Counted from the first letter of the stretch, positions 37,138 to 46,942 are shown. The stretch: DNA of 64,000 nt from Azonexaceae bacterium (GCA_013335535.1 JAAXVL010000005.1:124001-188000); one strand, 5' to 3'. Notes: generated from the letters alone by a model not told the origin. A program made the numbers and translations.

Positions 37138-38679
37138 ATGAATCCGAGTAATTCATTCACCGCTCCCCAGACGGCAAACAACCGCTTCCCTTTCACGCTG
37201 CCTGGCGTCATCATCGTTGTTGCGATCTACACCACGATACACGCGCTGACCCGGCTGTTCTCGTCGGGCAATCTGGGGGAGGACGACCCACTTGACAACC
37301 TGATCGCCCAGACACTCGCGCCAGGCTACAACACCCAGCACGGTCCGCTTTATGACTGGGCGCTATGGCTGGTGCAGCATTTTTTTGGCAGCGGCCTGTC
37401 AGGCTTCCTGTTCCTCAAATACGCGCTGCTCGTCGGCATGGCCGGCTGCCTGTTTCAAATTACGCGAAAAATTACGCAAAGCGCCTTATGGGCGTTCATT
37501 GCCGTCGAGTCGATGGCCACGGTCTACCAGATTTTCTGGCGATTTCACGAAGGCTTCACCCATCGCGTCGGCGCCATGGCGCTGGCTGTTGCTACCGTAT
37601 GGGCAGTCTTTCGCCTCATTGATCGACCGAGTCGCGGAAATTATCTGCTGCTGGCCACGCTGATCGGGCTGGGCCTGCTCACCGAGCACATTTACGCCTT
37701 TGCCCTGCTCTCAACGCTGCTGGCTGCCTGGCTACAGCCATCCGTGCGGAAAACGGTTTTCTCGCTGCCGATGCTGGCAGCGCTACTGCTCACCTTGCTG
37801 ATCGTGGCGCCTTACATTCTATGGGTAGCAGCCGACCCGCAGCGTGCCATCGCTCTGGGCACGAACCTGTTCCCCGAAATACCACGCCATTCGCCAGCCG
37901 GTATCGCCGCAGGCCTGCGCGATGCCTTCACTTTTCCGCTCCTCGTCCTGTCGCCCTATATCGTGATCCTGCCGATGGTTTTTCCGGCCATCTTCCGGAC
38001 AATCTTCAGGCAATCCCAACTTCGCCCCAGCGATTCGCTCACATTCGACCCAAAGCTGTTTCTGCTCCATCTGCTGCTCATCGAACTGAGCGGCTTGGTC
38101 CTCTTCAACGGCTTGCTGTACTCGCGTTCCAACTATGCAGTGCACAGCATCCTGCCGATGCTCGTCATCGCCATCCCCTGGCTGACGGAAAAGGCGCGCG
38201 AGACCAATCCGACCCCGCGCCGTGTGCAGGTGTTCATGGCCGTGCTGCTCGGATTTACCATTACGGCCTATGCAGTACGCAGCGGCAACCTGTTTATTTA
38301 TGAGCCTTTCTGCTCGCGCTGCCGCTGGGCCGTACCTTATACGGAGCTCGCCGAGAAGCTTCGCGAGCAGGGATTTAATCAGGGAACAATCATCGTCAAT
38401 GACCCTCATGTCGGCGGCAACCTCAGGCGTTTTTTCCCTGATTCACGCATCGTGATGTCCGGCCTGCCCACCCCGGCCGGTAACGACAGAAAGATCGCTG
38501 TTGTCTGGCCCGCATTGAACAAGAATGCGGAGATGCCAGCCGACTTGCGCAATGCCACCGCAGCCGCGCATGCACTGACACCGCCAGAAATCGTCGAGCT
38601 ACCCTGGAAGCACCTGTGGCGACCACTCGGCTACCGGACATCAAGCTGGGGCACGGCAATCATGGAGACGCCGCACTAG
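37138..38679 (+). CDS. Glycosyltransferase-like polytopic membrane protein (ArnT/PMT superfamily type)
   Basis: A 513-residue protein with about ten hydrophobic helices and a soluble C-terminal part from about 400. An acidic first loop (GNLGEDDPLDNLIAQ) followed by YNTQHGPLYDW resembles the Asp-containing loop of lipid-linked-sugar glycosyltransferases of the GT-C fold. That suggests transfer of a sugar from an undecaprenyl carrier in the periplasm. Donor and acceptor are unknown. It lies between the holC cluster and valS, and may be a local insertion into that conserved order. Confidence 0.7.
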   Translation: MNPSNSFTAPQTANNRFPFTLPGVIIVVAIYTTIHALTRLFSSGNLGEDDPLDNLIAQTLAPGYNTQHGPLYDWALWLVQHFFGSGLSGFLFLKYALLVGMAGCLFQITRKITQSALWAFIAVESMATVYQIFWRFHEGFTHRVGAMALAVATVWAVFRLIDRPSRGNYLLLATLIGLGLLTEHIYAFALLSTLLAAWLQPSVRKTVFSLPMLAALLLTLLIVAPYILWVAADPQRAIALGTNLFPEIPRHSPAGIAAGLRDAFTFPLLVLSPYIVILPMVFPAIFRTIFRQSQLRPSDSLTFDPKLFLLHLLLIELSGLVLFNGLLYSRSNYAVHSILPMLVIAIPWLTEKARETNPTPRRVQVFMAVLLGFTITAYAVRSGNLFIYEPFCSRCRWAVPYTELAEKLREQGFNQGTIIVNDPHVGGNLRRFFPDSRIVMSGLPTPAGNDRKIAVVWPALNKNAEMPADLRNATAAAHALTPPEIVELPWKHLWRPLGYRTSSWGTAIMETPH

Positions 38680-38706
38680 TGGGCAAGGCGTGCTGCCAAT
38701 CGCGGG

Positions 38707-38712
38707 TATAAT
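38707..38712 (+). promoter_or_regulatory. -10 box of valS
   Basis: A perfect TATAAT 29 bp before the valS ATG; the -35 region is weak. It would place a short leader before valS and makes the upstream TTG at 38712 unlikely as a start. Confidence 0.5.
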
Positions 38713-38741
38713 TGCCGGTTTTCCCCTTTTCCGACAAGCCC

Positions 38742-41576
38742 ATGGAACTCGCCAAAGCCTTTGAACCAGCCGATATCGAACGCCGCTGGTACCCCGAGTG
38801 GGAAGCACAGAATTACTTCGCTGCCGGCGTCGACAGCAGCAAGGCCGCTGACGAAAACTTCTGCATCCTGCTGCCGCCGCCGAACGTCACCGGCACGCTG
38901 CACATGGGCCACGGCTTCAACCAGACGCTGATGGACGCCCTCACGCGCTATTACAGGATGCGTGGCCACAACACGCTGTGGCAGCCGGGCACCGACCACG
39001 CCGGCATCGCGACGCAGATCGTCGTCGAGCGCCAACTGGACGCCCAAGGTATCTCGCGCCACGACCTCGGCCGCGAGAAGTTCCTCGAAAAGGTCTGGGA
39101 ATGGAAGGAATACTCCGGCAATACCATCACCAAGCAGATGCGCCGCATGGGCACGAGCCCGGACTGGAAGCGCGAACGCTTCACGATGGATGCCGGCCTC
39201 AACAAGGTCGTCACCGAAACCTTCGTCCGCCTGTTCAAGGAAGGCCTGATCTACCGCGGCAAGCGCCTGGTTAACTGGGACCCAAAGCTGCACACGGCTG
39301 TTTCCGACCTCGAAGTGGTGCAGGAGGAAGAAGACGGTTTCATGTGGCACATCCGCTACCCGCTGGCCGACGGCTCGAATAGCCTGGTGGTTGCCACGAC
39401 CCGGCCGGAAACCATGCTTGGCGACACGGCCGTCATGGTCCACCCGGAAGACGAACGCTACAAGCACATGATCGGCAAGATGGTGAAGTTGCCGCTGACC
39501 GACCGTGAAATTCCGATCATCGCCGACAGCTATGTCGATCTCGAATTCGGCACGGGCTGCGTCAAGGTCACGCCGGCGCATGACTTCAACGACTACGCTG
39601 TTGGCCAGCGCCACGGCCTGCCGATGATTTCGATCCTGACGCTCGATGCGAAGATCAACGAGAACGCCCCGGAAAAATATCGCGGCCTCGACCGCTTCGA
39701 CGCCCGCAAGGCCGTCGTCGCCGACCTCGAAGCCCTCGGCATCCTGGAAAAGACCGACAAGCACAAGCTCAAGGTGCCGCGCGGCGACCGGACCAATGTC
39801 GTCATCGAACCGATGCTCACCGACCAGTGGTTCGTCGCCATGTCCAAGCCCGGCGACGACGGCAAGTCGATCACCGAAAAAGCGCTCGACGTCGTGCATT
39901 CCGGCGAGATCAAGTTCTATCCGGAAAACTGGGTCAATACCTACAACCAGTGGCTCAACAACATCCAGGATTGGTGTATCTCCCGCCAACTGTGGTGGGG
40001 CCACCAGATTCCGGCCTGGTACGGCGACAACGGCCAGATTTTCGTTGCTCACAGCGAGGCAGAAGCCAAGGCCGAAGCCGCCAAGCAGGGCTACACCGGC
40101 GCCCTGAGCCGCGACGAAGACGTCCTCGACACCTGGTTCTCGTCCGCCCTGTGGCCGTTCTCGACGCTGGACTGGACGGGCGACGAGGTGATCGACGCCG
40201 CCAACCCGATTTTGCAGCAATATTTGCCGTCAACCGTTCTGGTCACCGGCTTCGACATCATCTTCTTCTGGGTCGCCCGCATGGTCATGATGACCAAGCA
40301 GATCACCGGCCAGATTCCGTTCAAGCACGTTTATGTGCACGGCCTGATTCGCGATGGCGAAGGCCAGAAGATGTCGAAGTCCAAGGGCAACGTGCTCGAC
40401 CCGATCGACCTGATCGACGGCATCGGCCTCGAGGCACTGATCGAAAAACGCACGACCGGCCTGATGAACCCGAAGCAGGCGGAGAGCATCGCCAAGAAGA
40501 CGAAGAAGGAATTTCCGGAAGGCATCGCCTCCTTCGGCACCGACGCCCTGCGCTTCACCTTCGCCAGCCTCGCCTCGCCCGGCCGCGACATCAAGTTCGA
40601 CCTCAACCGCTGCGACGGCTACCGCAATTTCTGCAACAAGCTGTGGAACGCCACGCGCTTCGTGCTGATGAATGTCGAAGGCCACGACCTGGCCCTTGAA
40701 CACCAGCAGAACGGCCCGGCCTGCGGCGGTTCCGCCCCGCTCGAATTCAGCTTCGCCGATCGCTGGATCGTCAGCCAGCTACAGCGCGTCGAGAAGGAAG
40801 TCGAGCAGCACTTCACCGACTACCGTTTCGACCTTGTCGCCCAGGCCATCTACAAGTTCATCTGGGACGAGTTCTGCGACTGGTACCTGGAAATCGCCAA
40901 GGTCGAGATCCAGACCGGCAATGACGCCCAACAGCGCGGCGCCCGCCGGACCCTGGTGCGCACGCTGGAAGCCATCCTGCGCCTGGCCCATCCGCTGATT
41001 CCGTTCATCACCGAAGAATTGTGGCAGACCGTGGCGCCGATCGCCGGCCGCAAGACGCACGATTCGATCATGCTCGCCGCCTACCCGCGCGCCGAGGAGT
41101 ACAAGATCGACCCGGCTTCGGAAGCCAAGGTCGAGCGCCTCAAGGCCCTGGCCTACGCGACCCGCAACCTGCGCGGCGAGATGAACGTCTCGCCTGCCCT
41201 GCGTATGCCGCTGCTGGTGGCCGGTGGCGGTGCCGAGATTTCCGAGTTCGCGGCCATCCTGCAAGCTCTGGGTAAGCTCTCCGAGGTACAAATCGTTTCC
41301 GACATGCCGGCCGATGCCATGGCGCCGGTTGCCGTGGTCGGTGAAACCCGCCTGATGCTCAAGGTGGAAATTGACGTTGCCGCCGAACGCGTACGCCTCG
41401 CCAAGGAAATCGAGAAGCTGGAAAAGCAGATTTCGATTGCCCAGGGCAAGCTCGCCAACGAAGGTTTCGTCGCTCGCGCCCCGGCGGCAGTGATCGATCA
41501 GGAAAAACAGCGGGTCGCCGATTTCACGGCGACGCTGGAACAACTCAAGCCCCAGCTTGCCAAGTTGGGTAACTAA
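38742..41576 (+). CDS. valS: Valyl-tRNA synthetase (ValS)
   Basis: Class I synthetase that charges tRNA-Val and edits threonine. It has 944 residues from ATG 38742 ([20 protein letters not shown]). The HIGH-type motif is [15 protein letters not shown]; the KMSKS loop is [20 protein letters not shown]. The C-terminal coiled coil ([20 protein letters not shown]) binds tRNA. A TATAAT lies just upstream. Confidence 0.98.
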   Translation: MELAKAFEPADIERRWYPEWEAQNYFAAGVDSSKAADENFCILLPPPNVTGTLHMGHGFNQTLMDALTRYYRMRGHNTLWQPGTDHAGIATQIVVERQLDAQGISRHDLGREKFLEKVWEWKEYSGNTITKQMRRMGTSPDWKRERFTMDAGLNKVVTETFVRLFKEGLIYRGKRLVNWDPKLHTAVSDLEVVQEEEDGFMWHIRYPLADGSNSLVVATTRPETMLGDTAVMVHPEDERYKHMIGKMVKLPLTDREIPIIADSYVDLEFGTGCVKVTPAHDFNDYAVGQRHGLPMISILTLDAKINENAPEKYRGLDRFDARKAVVADLEALGILEKTDKHKLKVPRGDRTNVVIEPMLTDQWFVAMSKPGDDGKSITEKALDVVHSGEIKFYPENWVNTYNQWLNNIQDWCISRQLWWGHQIPAWYGDNGQIFVAHSEAEAKAEAAKQGYTGALSRDEDVLDTWFSSALWPFSTLDWTGDEVIDAANPILQQYLPSTVLVTGFDIIFFWVARMVMMTKQITGQIPFKHVYVHGLIRDGEGQKMSKSKGNVLDPIDLIDGIGLEALIEKRTTGLMNPKQAESIAKKTKKEFPEGIASFGTDALRFTFASLASPGRDIKFDLNRCDGYRNFCNKLWNATRFVLMNVEGHDLALEHQQNGPACGGSAPLEFSFADRWIVSQLQRVEKEVEQHFTDYRFDLVAQAIYKFIWDEFCDWYLEIAKVEIQTGNDAQQRGARRTLVRTLEAILRLAHPLIPFITEELWQTVAPIAGRKTHDSIMLAAYPRAEEYKIDPASEAKVERLKALAYATRNLRGEMNVSPALRMPLLVAGGGAEISEFAAILQALGKLSEVQIVSDMPADAMAPVAVVGETRLMLKVEIDVAAERVRLAKEIEKLEKQISIAQGKLANEGFVARAPAAVIDQEKQRVADFTATLEQLKPQLAKLGN

Positions 41577-41587
41577 AAAGGATTTAC

Positions 41588-42067
41588 ATGTCCCAAGACA
41601 AACGCGGCCTCCTCTCCCAGATCTTCATCGCCCTGATGATTTTCTCGGCGCTGGTTGGCGCCTGGAGCGTTGCCTTCATGATCTCGTGGCCGAAGGACAA
41701 GACCGACGTCTGGAAGCCCGAATTCCGCGTCGTCGCGATCTGCGCCAACAAGGAACCCTGCGGCTTCGCCTACAAGGATCTGGCCGATGCGAAGGCCAAG
41801 GGCCTGTACACAACGCTAACGCCGACCGAGCCGGCCGGCGACATCCAGGAAGAACAAAACTGGCTCAAATGGAAGATCGAAAACGGCGTTTTCGAGGTCA
41901 AGGCTTCGTCCTGGCACTTCCAGACGACGATCCGCTACACGGTCGAGAATGAAGTGCCTGTCCTGCTTGATTATCAGGATATCGATGTACCCCGAGCCTT
42001 CTATTACGGCGTTGCTGCCGCGCTCTTCTCGATGCTCGGCCTCTATTTGCGCAGGCTGCGCGGCTAA
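41588..42067 (+). CDS. Membrane-anchored hypothetical protein
   Basis: A 159-residue protein with a hydrophobic helix at each end (about 11-32, IFIALMIFSALVGAWSVAFM, and about 136-153, FYYGVAAALFSMLGLYL) and a periplasmic domain between them. That domain has two cysteines in ICANKEPCGF, possibly a disulphide, and several tryptophans. It begins 11 bp after valS. No family is recognised. Confidence 0.75.
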   Translation: MSQDKRGLLSQIFIALMIFSALVGAWSVAFMISWPKDKTDVWKPEFRVVAICANKEPCGFAYKDLADAKAKGLYTTLTPTEPAGDIQEEQNWLKWKIENGVFEVKASSWHFQTTIRYTVENEVPVLLDYQDIDVPRAFYYGVAAALFSMLGLYLRRLRG

Positions 42068-42087
42068 TCGAGGCCCAAGCTGACATT

Positions 42088-42152
42088 GCCACGGTCAACC
42101 GGAAAAATCGGCCAAATTTGAAATTCAGGCAAATTTTCCGGTTGACCGTGGC
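42088..42152. repeat. Inverted pair of the dispersed repeat (copies D and E)
   Basis: GCCACGGTCAACCGGAAAAA (42088-42107) runs forward, and the same core runs in reverse at 42132-42152, giving 21-base arms with about 19 matches around a 23-base spacer. The forward copy continues with GGCCAAATTTGAAATT. The palindrome lies between two convergent genes; its right half encodes the last residues and stop codon of pabBC. It could act as a bidirectional terminator or mRNA-stabilising hairpin. Confidence 0.75.
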
Positions 42153-43762
42153 GATACCCGCACCAGCCCCCTGAGGGCATTTCCCAGCCAGAAACCGTCG
42201 GCCAGATCGGCCGGATACAGCACCGCCTCGCGCGCCCGACCGGTCGCCAACAGCTCTGCCCGCAACACGCCGGGCAAGGCGCCACTGGCCAACGGCGGCG
42301 TCAGCAGAACGCCGTCGCGTTCGACGAAAACGTTGCTGCGCGCCCCTTCGGCCACCTCGCCACGTTCATTCAGAAAAACCACGTCGAACAGTTGCGGATC
42401 GCCGTCCAGCGCCTTGAGCGCCGCGTCATACTGCGCCCGGTCCGTGGTCTTGTGGCGACGCAGCGGATAAGCCGATTCGATGTTCGCTGCGGCCAGCACG
42501 GCATGGCGTGGCTCGCTCGGCTCGGCCCCCTGCGGGAAGGATTGAACGTCGATACAACCGTCCTTGGACAGGGTCAGGCGTACCCGCCAGACGCCGGCAA
42601 CGGGCTGCGCGGCCAGCAATTCAGCCACCTGCGCTTCGTCACAGGCAAACCCCAGCCAAGCCGCCGATCGCCGCAAACGCTCCAGATGCCCGGCCAGCCT
42701 CGGATAGCCTCCGTCTTCACGACGCAGCGTTTCGATCAATAGCAGACCGGGATCGCACTCGCGCAGGAAGCGGGATTTAAGCAGGCATTCCTGCCATTCC
42801 GCGGTCGGCTGCGAATCGGCAACGATGCCACTGCCCACCCCGAGCTTGCCGTGGCCATCGGCGCCCAGCTCCAAGCTGCGAATCGCCACGTTGAGTCGAA
42901 AATCGCCATCGGGCGCCAGCCAGCCCAAGGCTCCGGTGTAAATGCCACGGTCAGTACATTCCAGTTCGCCCGCGATCTGCATCGCCCTGATCTTCGGCGC
43001 CCCGGTGATCGAACCGCAAGGAAAGAGCGCGCGCAGGATTTCGCCGAAACTCCGCCCGCCGACATTGGCCGAAACCTCCGACACCATCTGCCACAGCGTC
43101 GGGTATTCCTCGATATCGAACAACCGGTCCACCACGACGCTGCCTTGATCGGCGACGCGCCCGAGATCGTTGCGCAGCAGGTCGACGATCATCAGATTTT
43201 CCGCCCGGTCCTTGGCGGAATCGCGAAGCTGTTCGGGCAACGCGCTACGCGGCGCCGTACCCTTCATTGGTCGCGTCACAAGACGCTCGCCGCGCCGCTC
43301 GACAAACAGCTCCGGCGACAGCGAAACCAGACCCTGCCGGGTATCACCGACAAAACCGCCGTAACGAACCGGTTGCCGCTCGCGCAAACGGGCATAAAGC
43401 GCCAGCGGCGAGCCGAACCATTCAAAGTCGAGCGGAAAGGTGAAATTGACCTGATAGCAGTCGCCTTCAAAAATCAGCCGTTTTATCCGGTTGACCGTGG
43501 CAACGTAGGTTTCTTCATCGATTGCCGGCTGCAAGCCGCCAACACCGGCCACACCAAGGCCATGAGCCTGCAACCACGCCCCGGCCTCAGTCGCCGATAG
43601 CGAAATCCGCTCTACAAACCGCCAGAACCGGGCCAGGATTCGCCCACCCGCGTGCCAGCCAATAGGTGCCGAGCTCGGTTCCAGCAGATAGCCCAGCTCA
43701 TAATCGAGACCAATCACCGTCCACTGCGGATCATCCTGCAGCGTCAGCAACGCAACCTCCAA
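42125..43762 (-). CDS. pabB: Aminodeoxychorismate synthase component I fused to aminodeoxychorismate lyase (PabB-PabC); true N-terminus extends upstream
   Basis: Fusion enzyme making p-aminobenzoate for folate. The chorismate-binding half carries GDCYQVNFTF, RPMKGTAPRS and PCGSITGAPKIRAMQIA. The second half (from about 345) is a class IV aminotransferase-like lyase (IETLRREDGGY, FLNERGEVAEGARSN). The first ATG/GTG/TTG in frame is TTG 43762. Sense sequence typical of PabB N-termini (FFEDRRAPDGEPAAW, RFDGLIDCLE) continues upstream to about 43870, against the TusA-like stop, with no standard start codon. An ATA overlapping that stop is in frame. The C-terminus (STGKFA) is encoded by a dispersed-repeat copy. 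Confidence 0.9.
   Translation of the reverse strand: MEVALLTLQDDPQWTVIGLDYELGYLLEPSSAPIGWHAGGRILARFWRFVERISLSATEAGAWLQAHGLGVAGVGGLQPAIDEETYVATVNRIKRLIFEGDCYQVNFTFPLDFEWFGSPLALYARLRERQPVRYGGFVGDTRQGLVSLSPELFVERRGERLVTRPMKGTAPRSALPEQLRDSAKDRAENLMIVDLLRNDLGRVADQGSVVVDRLFDIEEYPTLWQMVSEVSANVGGRSFGEILRALFPCGSITGAPKIRAMQIAGELECTDRGIYTGALGWLAPDGDFRLNVAIRSLELGADGHGKLGVGSGIVADSQPTAEWQECLLKSRFLRECDPGLLLIETLRREDGGYPRLAGHLERLRRSAAWLGFACDEAQVAELLAAQPVAGVWRVRLTLSKDGCIDVQSFPQGAEPSEPRHAVLAAANIESAYPLRRHKTTDRAQYDAALKALDGDPQLFDVVFLNERGEVAEGARSNVFVERDGVLLTPPLASGALPGVLRAELLATGRAREAVLYPADLADGFWLGNALRGLVRVSPRSTGKFA
43466..43502 (-). repeat. Possible dispersed-repeat copy F (inside pabBC)
   Basis: Minus strand reads GCCACGGTCAACCGGATAAA then ACGGCTGATTTTTGAA. 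The first 16 bases match the family exactly and the rest only partly. It encodes ATVNRIKRLIFEG next to a conserved PabB motif, so the resemblance may be partly coincidental. Confidence 0.4.
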
Positions 43763-43872
43763 CGAGGCCGTATCGCGAACCTCGAGGCAATCAATCAGGC
43801 CGTCGAAACGCCAAGCGGCGGGCTCACCATCCGGCGCCCGCCTGTCTTCGAAAAATGCGGTGAATTCAGTGC

Positions 43873-44106
43873 TTATTTGCGCTTCAGATAAAACTCGAAA
43901 ACGCGATTTTCTTCTTTTTGCTCAAGCAGTTCATTGCCGGTTTGCTTGGCAAAAGCCGGAAAATCCTTCAACGAACCGGGATCGGTCGCCAGTACGCGCA
44001 GAACCTGGCCAGACTCCATCTCGGCAAGCGTCTTCTTGGTACGCAGGATGGGCAACGGGCAGTTCAGCCCCTTTACGTCGAGATCGCGATTAAATTCCAT
44101 GTTCAT
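43873..44106 (-). CDS. TusA/SirA-like sulphur carrier protein
   Basis: Seventy-seven residues of the TusA family, which carries persulphide sulphur for tRNA thiolation, molybdopterin synthesis or sulphur oxidation. The signature NCPLPILRTKKTLAEMESG includes the sulphur-accepting Cys16. A second ATG two codons in is equally possible. It lies between bepA and pabBC on the minus strand. The moaC-soxYZ genes are divergent about 1.5 kb away, so a role in sulphur metabolism is plausible, but many proteobacteria have several paralogues. Confidence 0.88.
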   Translation of the reverse strand: MNMEFNRDLDVKGLNCPLPILRTKKTLAEMESGQVLRVLATDPGSLKDFPAFAKQTGNELLEQKEENRVFEFYLKRK

Positions 44107-44139
44107 TCGGCCAAATGGATTAGAGGTACGATTTTACCT

Positions 44140-45591
44140 CTAAAAATTCCGCTTTTCCTTGAGTTCCTCGATCTGGCGCTGCTTCAACTCGCGCAAGCGC
44201 GCATCGATGGATGACATTTCGAAAAAATTCGCATCGCCAGCCTTTTGCGCCTGCTGCAGTTGCTCTACCGCCCCCGCCGTCTGGCCCTGCAAGACAAAAA
44301 CCTCGGCCAATGCTCGGTGCTGCATCGCCTGCTTGCCAAGCCCGGCGTAACTTTCAGCGCGCATCTTGTGCAAGCGGACATCGTCCGGGTTATCGCCCAG
44401 GCGCGCCTCGACAAAGCGCAACGCCTCATCGTAACGACGGGCGCCCAGCAAGGCTGCGCCGTAGCCATAGAGCAAGCCCTGATTGAGCGGGAAGCGCACC
44501 ATCGCATCGCGATAAATCGTCAATCCGCCCGCCGGATCGGCCTGGGCAATCCGGATATCGGCGCGCAAATGCTCGAGCATCGCGGCCGAAACCTTGAGGC
44601 GACGAATCGTTTCGATTTCCCGCTCAGCACCGCCCCAATCCCGATTCCGGTAGCGCGCGAAAGCCAGGCCAAAACGAATGGCCGCCTCGGAAGCAAACTT
44701 CCTTTCCCGCAGCAGTTTTTCCAGATCCTTCACCGCATCGCCCGGCGTCCCCTGCATGGCCCGCACCTTGGCGCGTACCAGCTGGAAATCGACGCTATCC
44801 GCCACCTGGCGGTAAGGCACCGCCTGCTCGCGGTTCTGCATGTCGGTCAGGCGCTCGCCAGTCAGCGGATGGGTGCGCAGGTAGGCCGTCGCGTTATTTT
44901 CATACAGCCGCACCGATTTTTGCAGGCGCTCGAAAAACACCCCCATGCCGCGCACGTCAAAACCGGCCTTGCCCAGGATATCGAAGCCTTGCCGGTCAGC
45001 CTCTCGCTCGAAATCCCGGGAAAACGCCAGCTGAGCTGAAATCGCGCCGGCCTGCGTCGTCGCAATCGCCGCGCCAGCCATCTGCCCGCTCGAGCGCGCC
45101 GCCAGCAAGGCCAGCGCCATCGCCACCATCGACGCCATGCCGATCTGCTTCGACTGAAACACCTGGCGCGCGATGTGGCGCTGCGTCACATGCGATATTT
45201 CATGCGCCAGAACACCGGCCAGTTCCGATTCGGTCTGTGCCGACAACATCAGCCCGGTATGCACGCCGATGTAGCCGCCTGGCATGGCAAAAGCATTGAT
45301 ATTCGGATCGTTGATCGGAAAAAAATAGAAGCCGAAACCGGGATCGTTGCTGACCGCCGCCAATCGACCACCCAGTTGATTCAGATAGGCCTCGATATCG
45401 GCATCATCAAGATACGACGGTTCGCGCCAGCGAATTTCATGCATGATCTGCTGACCGATTTTCTTCTCGGTACTCAGCGACAAGTCGTTGCTGGCCGCAT
45501 CGCCCAACTCCGGCAATTCGTCGGCTGCAACAGGCTGCAAAGCCAGCGTGCAGGCGAGAAGGGCGGCGATGAATCGTTGGCTCAGGTGCAT
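44140..45591 (-). CDS. bepA: Periplasmic M48 metalloprotease/chaperone with TPRs (BepA-like)
   Basis: A 483-residue protein similar to BepA, which promotes assembly of the outer-membrane LPS translocon LptD and degrades failed intermediates. A signal peptide (ALLACTLALQPVAAD) is followed by an M48 peptidase domain with the zinc site HEISH at 130-134 and NINAFAMPGGYIGV beforehand. The C-terminal third (about 300-470) is helical and contains TPR-like repeats. It is divergent from moaC with a 64-bp gap. Confidence 0.92.
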   Translation of the reverse strand: MHLSQRFIAALLACTLALQPVAADELPELGDAASNDLSLSTEKKIGQQIMHEIRWREPSYLDDADIEAYLNQLGGRLAAVSNDPGFGFYFFPINDPNINAFAMPGGYIGVHTGLMLSAQTESELAGVLAHEISHVTQRHIARQVFQSKQIGMASMVAMALALLAARSSGQMAGAAIATTQAGAISAQLAFSRDFEREADRQGFDILGKAGFDVRGMGVFFERLQKSVRLYENNATAYLRTHPLTGERLTDMQNREQAVPYRQVADSVDFQLVRAKVRAMQGTPGDAVKDLEKLLRERKFASEAAIRFGLAFARYRNRDWGGAEREIETIRRLKVSAAMLEHLRADIRIAQADPAGGLTIYRDAMVRFPLNQGLLYGYGAALLGARRYDEALRFVEARLGDNPDDVRLHKMRAESYAGLGKQAMQHRALAEVFVLQGQTAGAVEQLQQAQKAGDANFFEMSSIDARLRELKQRQIEELKEKRNF

Positions 45592-45655
45592 GGTGCTATG
45601 ATACCGCAGCCACGAAAAGCGCCGTCCCGGTGCATCGTAACCAATCGTAAATCCC

Positions 45656-46138
45656 GTGACCGACCAGACCCTGACTCACTTTGACAACGCCGGCCAAGCC
45701 CATATGGTCGACGTTGGCGCCAAGGCCGAAACCGCCCGCGTCGCCCGCGCCGCAGGCAGCATTTTCATGAAGCCCGAAACTCTGGCGCTGATTCGCGCCG
45801 GCTCCGCCAAGAAAGGCGACGTGCTGGGCATCGCCCGCATCGCTGCCATCCAGGCCTCGAAGCGAACCGGCAACCTGATTCCGCTGTGCCACCCGATCGC
45901 CCTGACCCGCGTCACCGCCGACTTTGCCATCGATGAAGCGCAAAACGCAGTGCATTGTGAAGTCGTCGCCGAATGTTTCGGCCGCACCGGCATTGAAATG
46001 GAAGCATTGACCGCAACATCGGTTGGCCTGCTAACCATCTACGACATGTGCAAGGCCGTCGACCGCGGCATGCACATCGAAAATGTTCGCCTGCTGGAAA
46101 AATCCGGCGGCAAATCCGGCCACTGGGTCGCCGAATAA
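45656..46138 (+). CDS. moaC: Cyclic pyranopterin monophosphate synthase (MoaC)
   Basis: Second step of molybdenum cofactor synthesis, forming cPMP together with MoaA. It has 160 residues. [33 protein letters not shown] and [20 protein letters not shown] are the family signatures. GTG 45656 is the start; no strong Shine-Dalgarno sequence. It precedes soxYZ by 16 bp; sulphite dehydrogenases need this cofactor, but moaA is not in the window. Confidence 0.96.
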   Translation: MTDQTLTHFDNAGQAHMVDVGAKAETARVARAAGSIFMKPETLALIRAGSAKKGDVLGIARIAAIQASKRTGNLIPLCHPIALTRVTADFAIDEAQNAVHCEVVAECFGRTGIEMEALTATSVGLLTIYDMCKAVDRGMHIENVRLLEKSGGKSGHWVAE

Positions 46139-46154
46139 CATTCCCGCAAAGACC

Positions 46155-46628
46155 ATGTCCGAACTGCGCAGAAAATTCCTCAAAGGCAGCGCCTCTGCCG
46201 CCCTGTTATCACCATTCATCGGCACCGGGCTCCTCATGCCATCCCGTGTTCTGGCCGCGGAGTGGAACAAGAATGCCTTTACCGCCCGCACCGTCAATGA
46301 CGCGCTCAAAGCCTACGGCAGCGCCAATGCCGCCGAATCGCGCGACATTGTGATCAACGCTCCCGAAATCGCCGAAAATGGCGCCAAGGTAGAAGTCGAG
46401 ATCACCAGCAATATCGCCAACACCCGCAGCCTGGCCATCTTCGCCGACAAGAACCCGATGCCCCTTTGCTCGGCCATCGAGTTCGCCGGCCCGGTCCTGC
46501 CTTACGTCAAAGCCCAGCTCAAAATGGCCGAAACCACGCGCATCCGGGCCGTAGCCAAAACCACTGACGGAAAATCCTACGTTGCTTTCCGCGAGATCAA
46601 GGTGACGCTTGGCGGATGTGGAGGCTGA
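46155..46628 (+). CDS. soxY: Sulphur-carrier protein SoxY
   Basis: Periplasmic carrier of the Sox thiosulfate-oxidation pathway; substrates are covalently bound to the cysteine of the C-terminal GGCGG swinging arm. The 157-residue protein has a twin-arginine signal (LRRKFLKGSASAALL) and ends in GGCGG with Cys155. ATG 46155 was chosen for the Tat signal. soxZ follows by 2 bp. No soxXA, soxB or soxCD is nearby. Confidence 0.96.
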   Translation: MSELRRKFLKGSASAALLSPFIGTGLLMPSRVLAAEWNKNAFTARTVNDALKAYGSANAAESRDIVINAPEIAENGAKVEVEITSNIANTRSLAIFADKNPMPLCSAIEFAGPVLPYVKAQLKMAETTRIRAVAKTTDGKSYVAFREIKVTLGGCGG

Positions 46629-46630
46629 CC

Positions 46631-46942
46631 ATGGCAGATCAAATCAAGATTCGCGCCCAGAATCAGGGTGAAATCACCGACATTCGCATCCTCATGCAGC
46701 ACCCGATGGAAACCGGGCAGCGCAAGGATGACAAGGGGCAAAGCTTTCCGACGCTTTTTATCCAGACCTTCACGGTCAGCCTGAATGGAAAGCCGATTAT
46801 CGACGGCCAACTCAATACATCGATATCCAAAAATCCGCTATTCACCTTCAAGGCGCGCGGCCTCAAGACCGGTGACAAGTTGTCGGTCGCCTGGGTAGAT
46901 AACAGCGGTGACCGGCGCCAGGACGAAATCACTGTCGCCTGA
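46631..46942 (+). CDS. soxZ: SoxZ, partner of SoxY
   Basis: A 103-residue immunoglobulin-like protein that forms the SoxYZ heterodimer. It begins MADQIKIRAQNQGEITDIRI and has the family pattern LMQHPMETGQRKD and FTFKARGLKTGDKLSVAW. It has no signal peptide and is presumably exported with SoxY through Tat. A bidirectional terminator follows 25 bp after its stop. Confidence 0.96.
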   Translation: MADQIKIRAQNQGEITDIRILMQHPMETGQRKDDKGQSFPTLFIQTFTVSLNGKPIIDGQLNTSISKNPLFTFKARGLKTGDKLSVAWVDNSGDRRQDEITVA

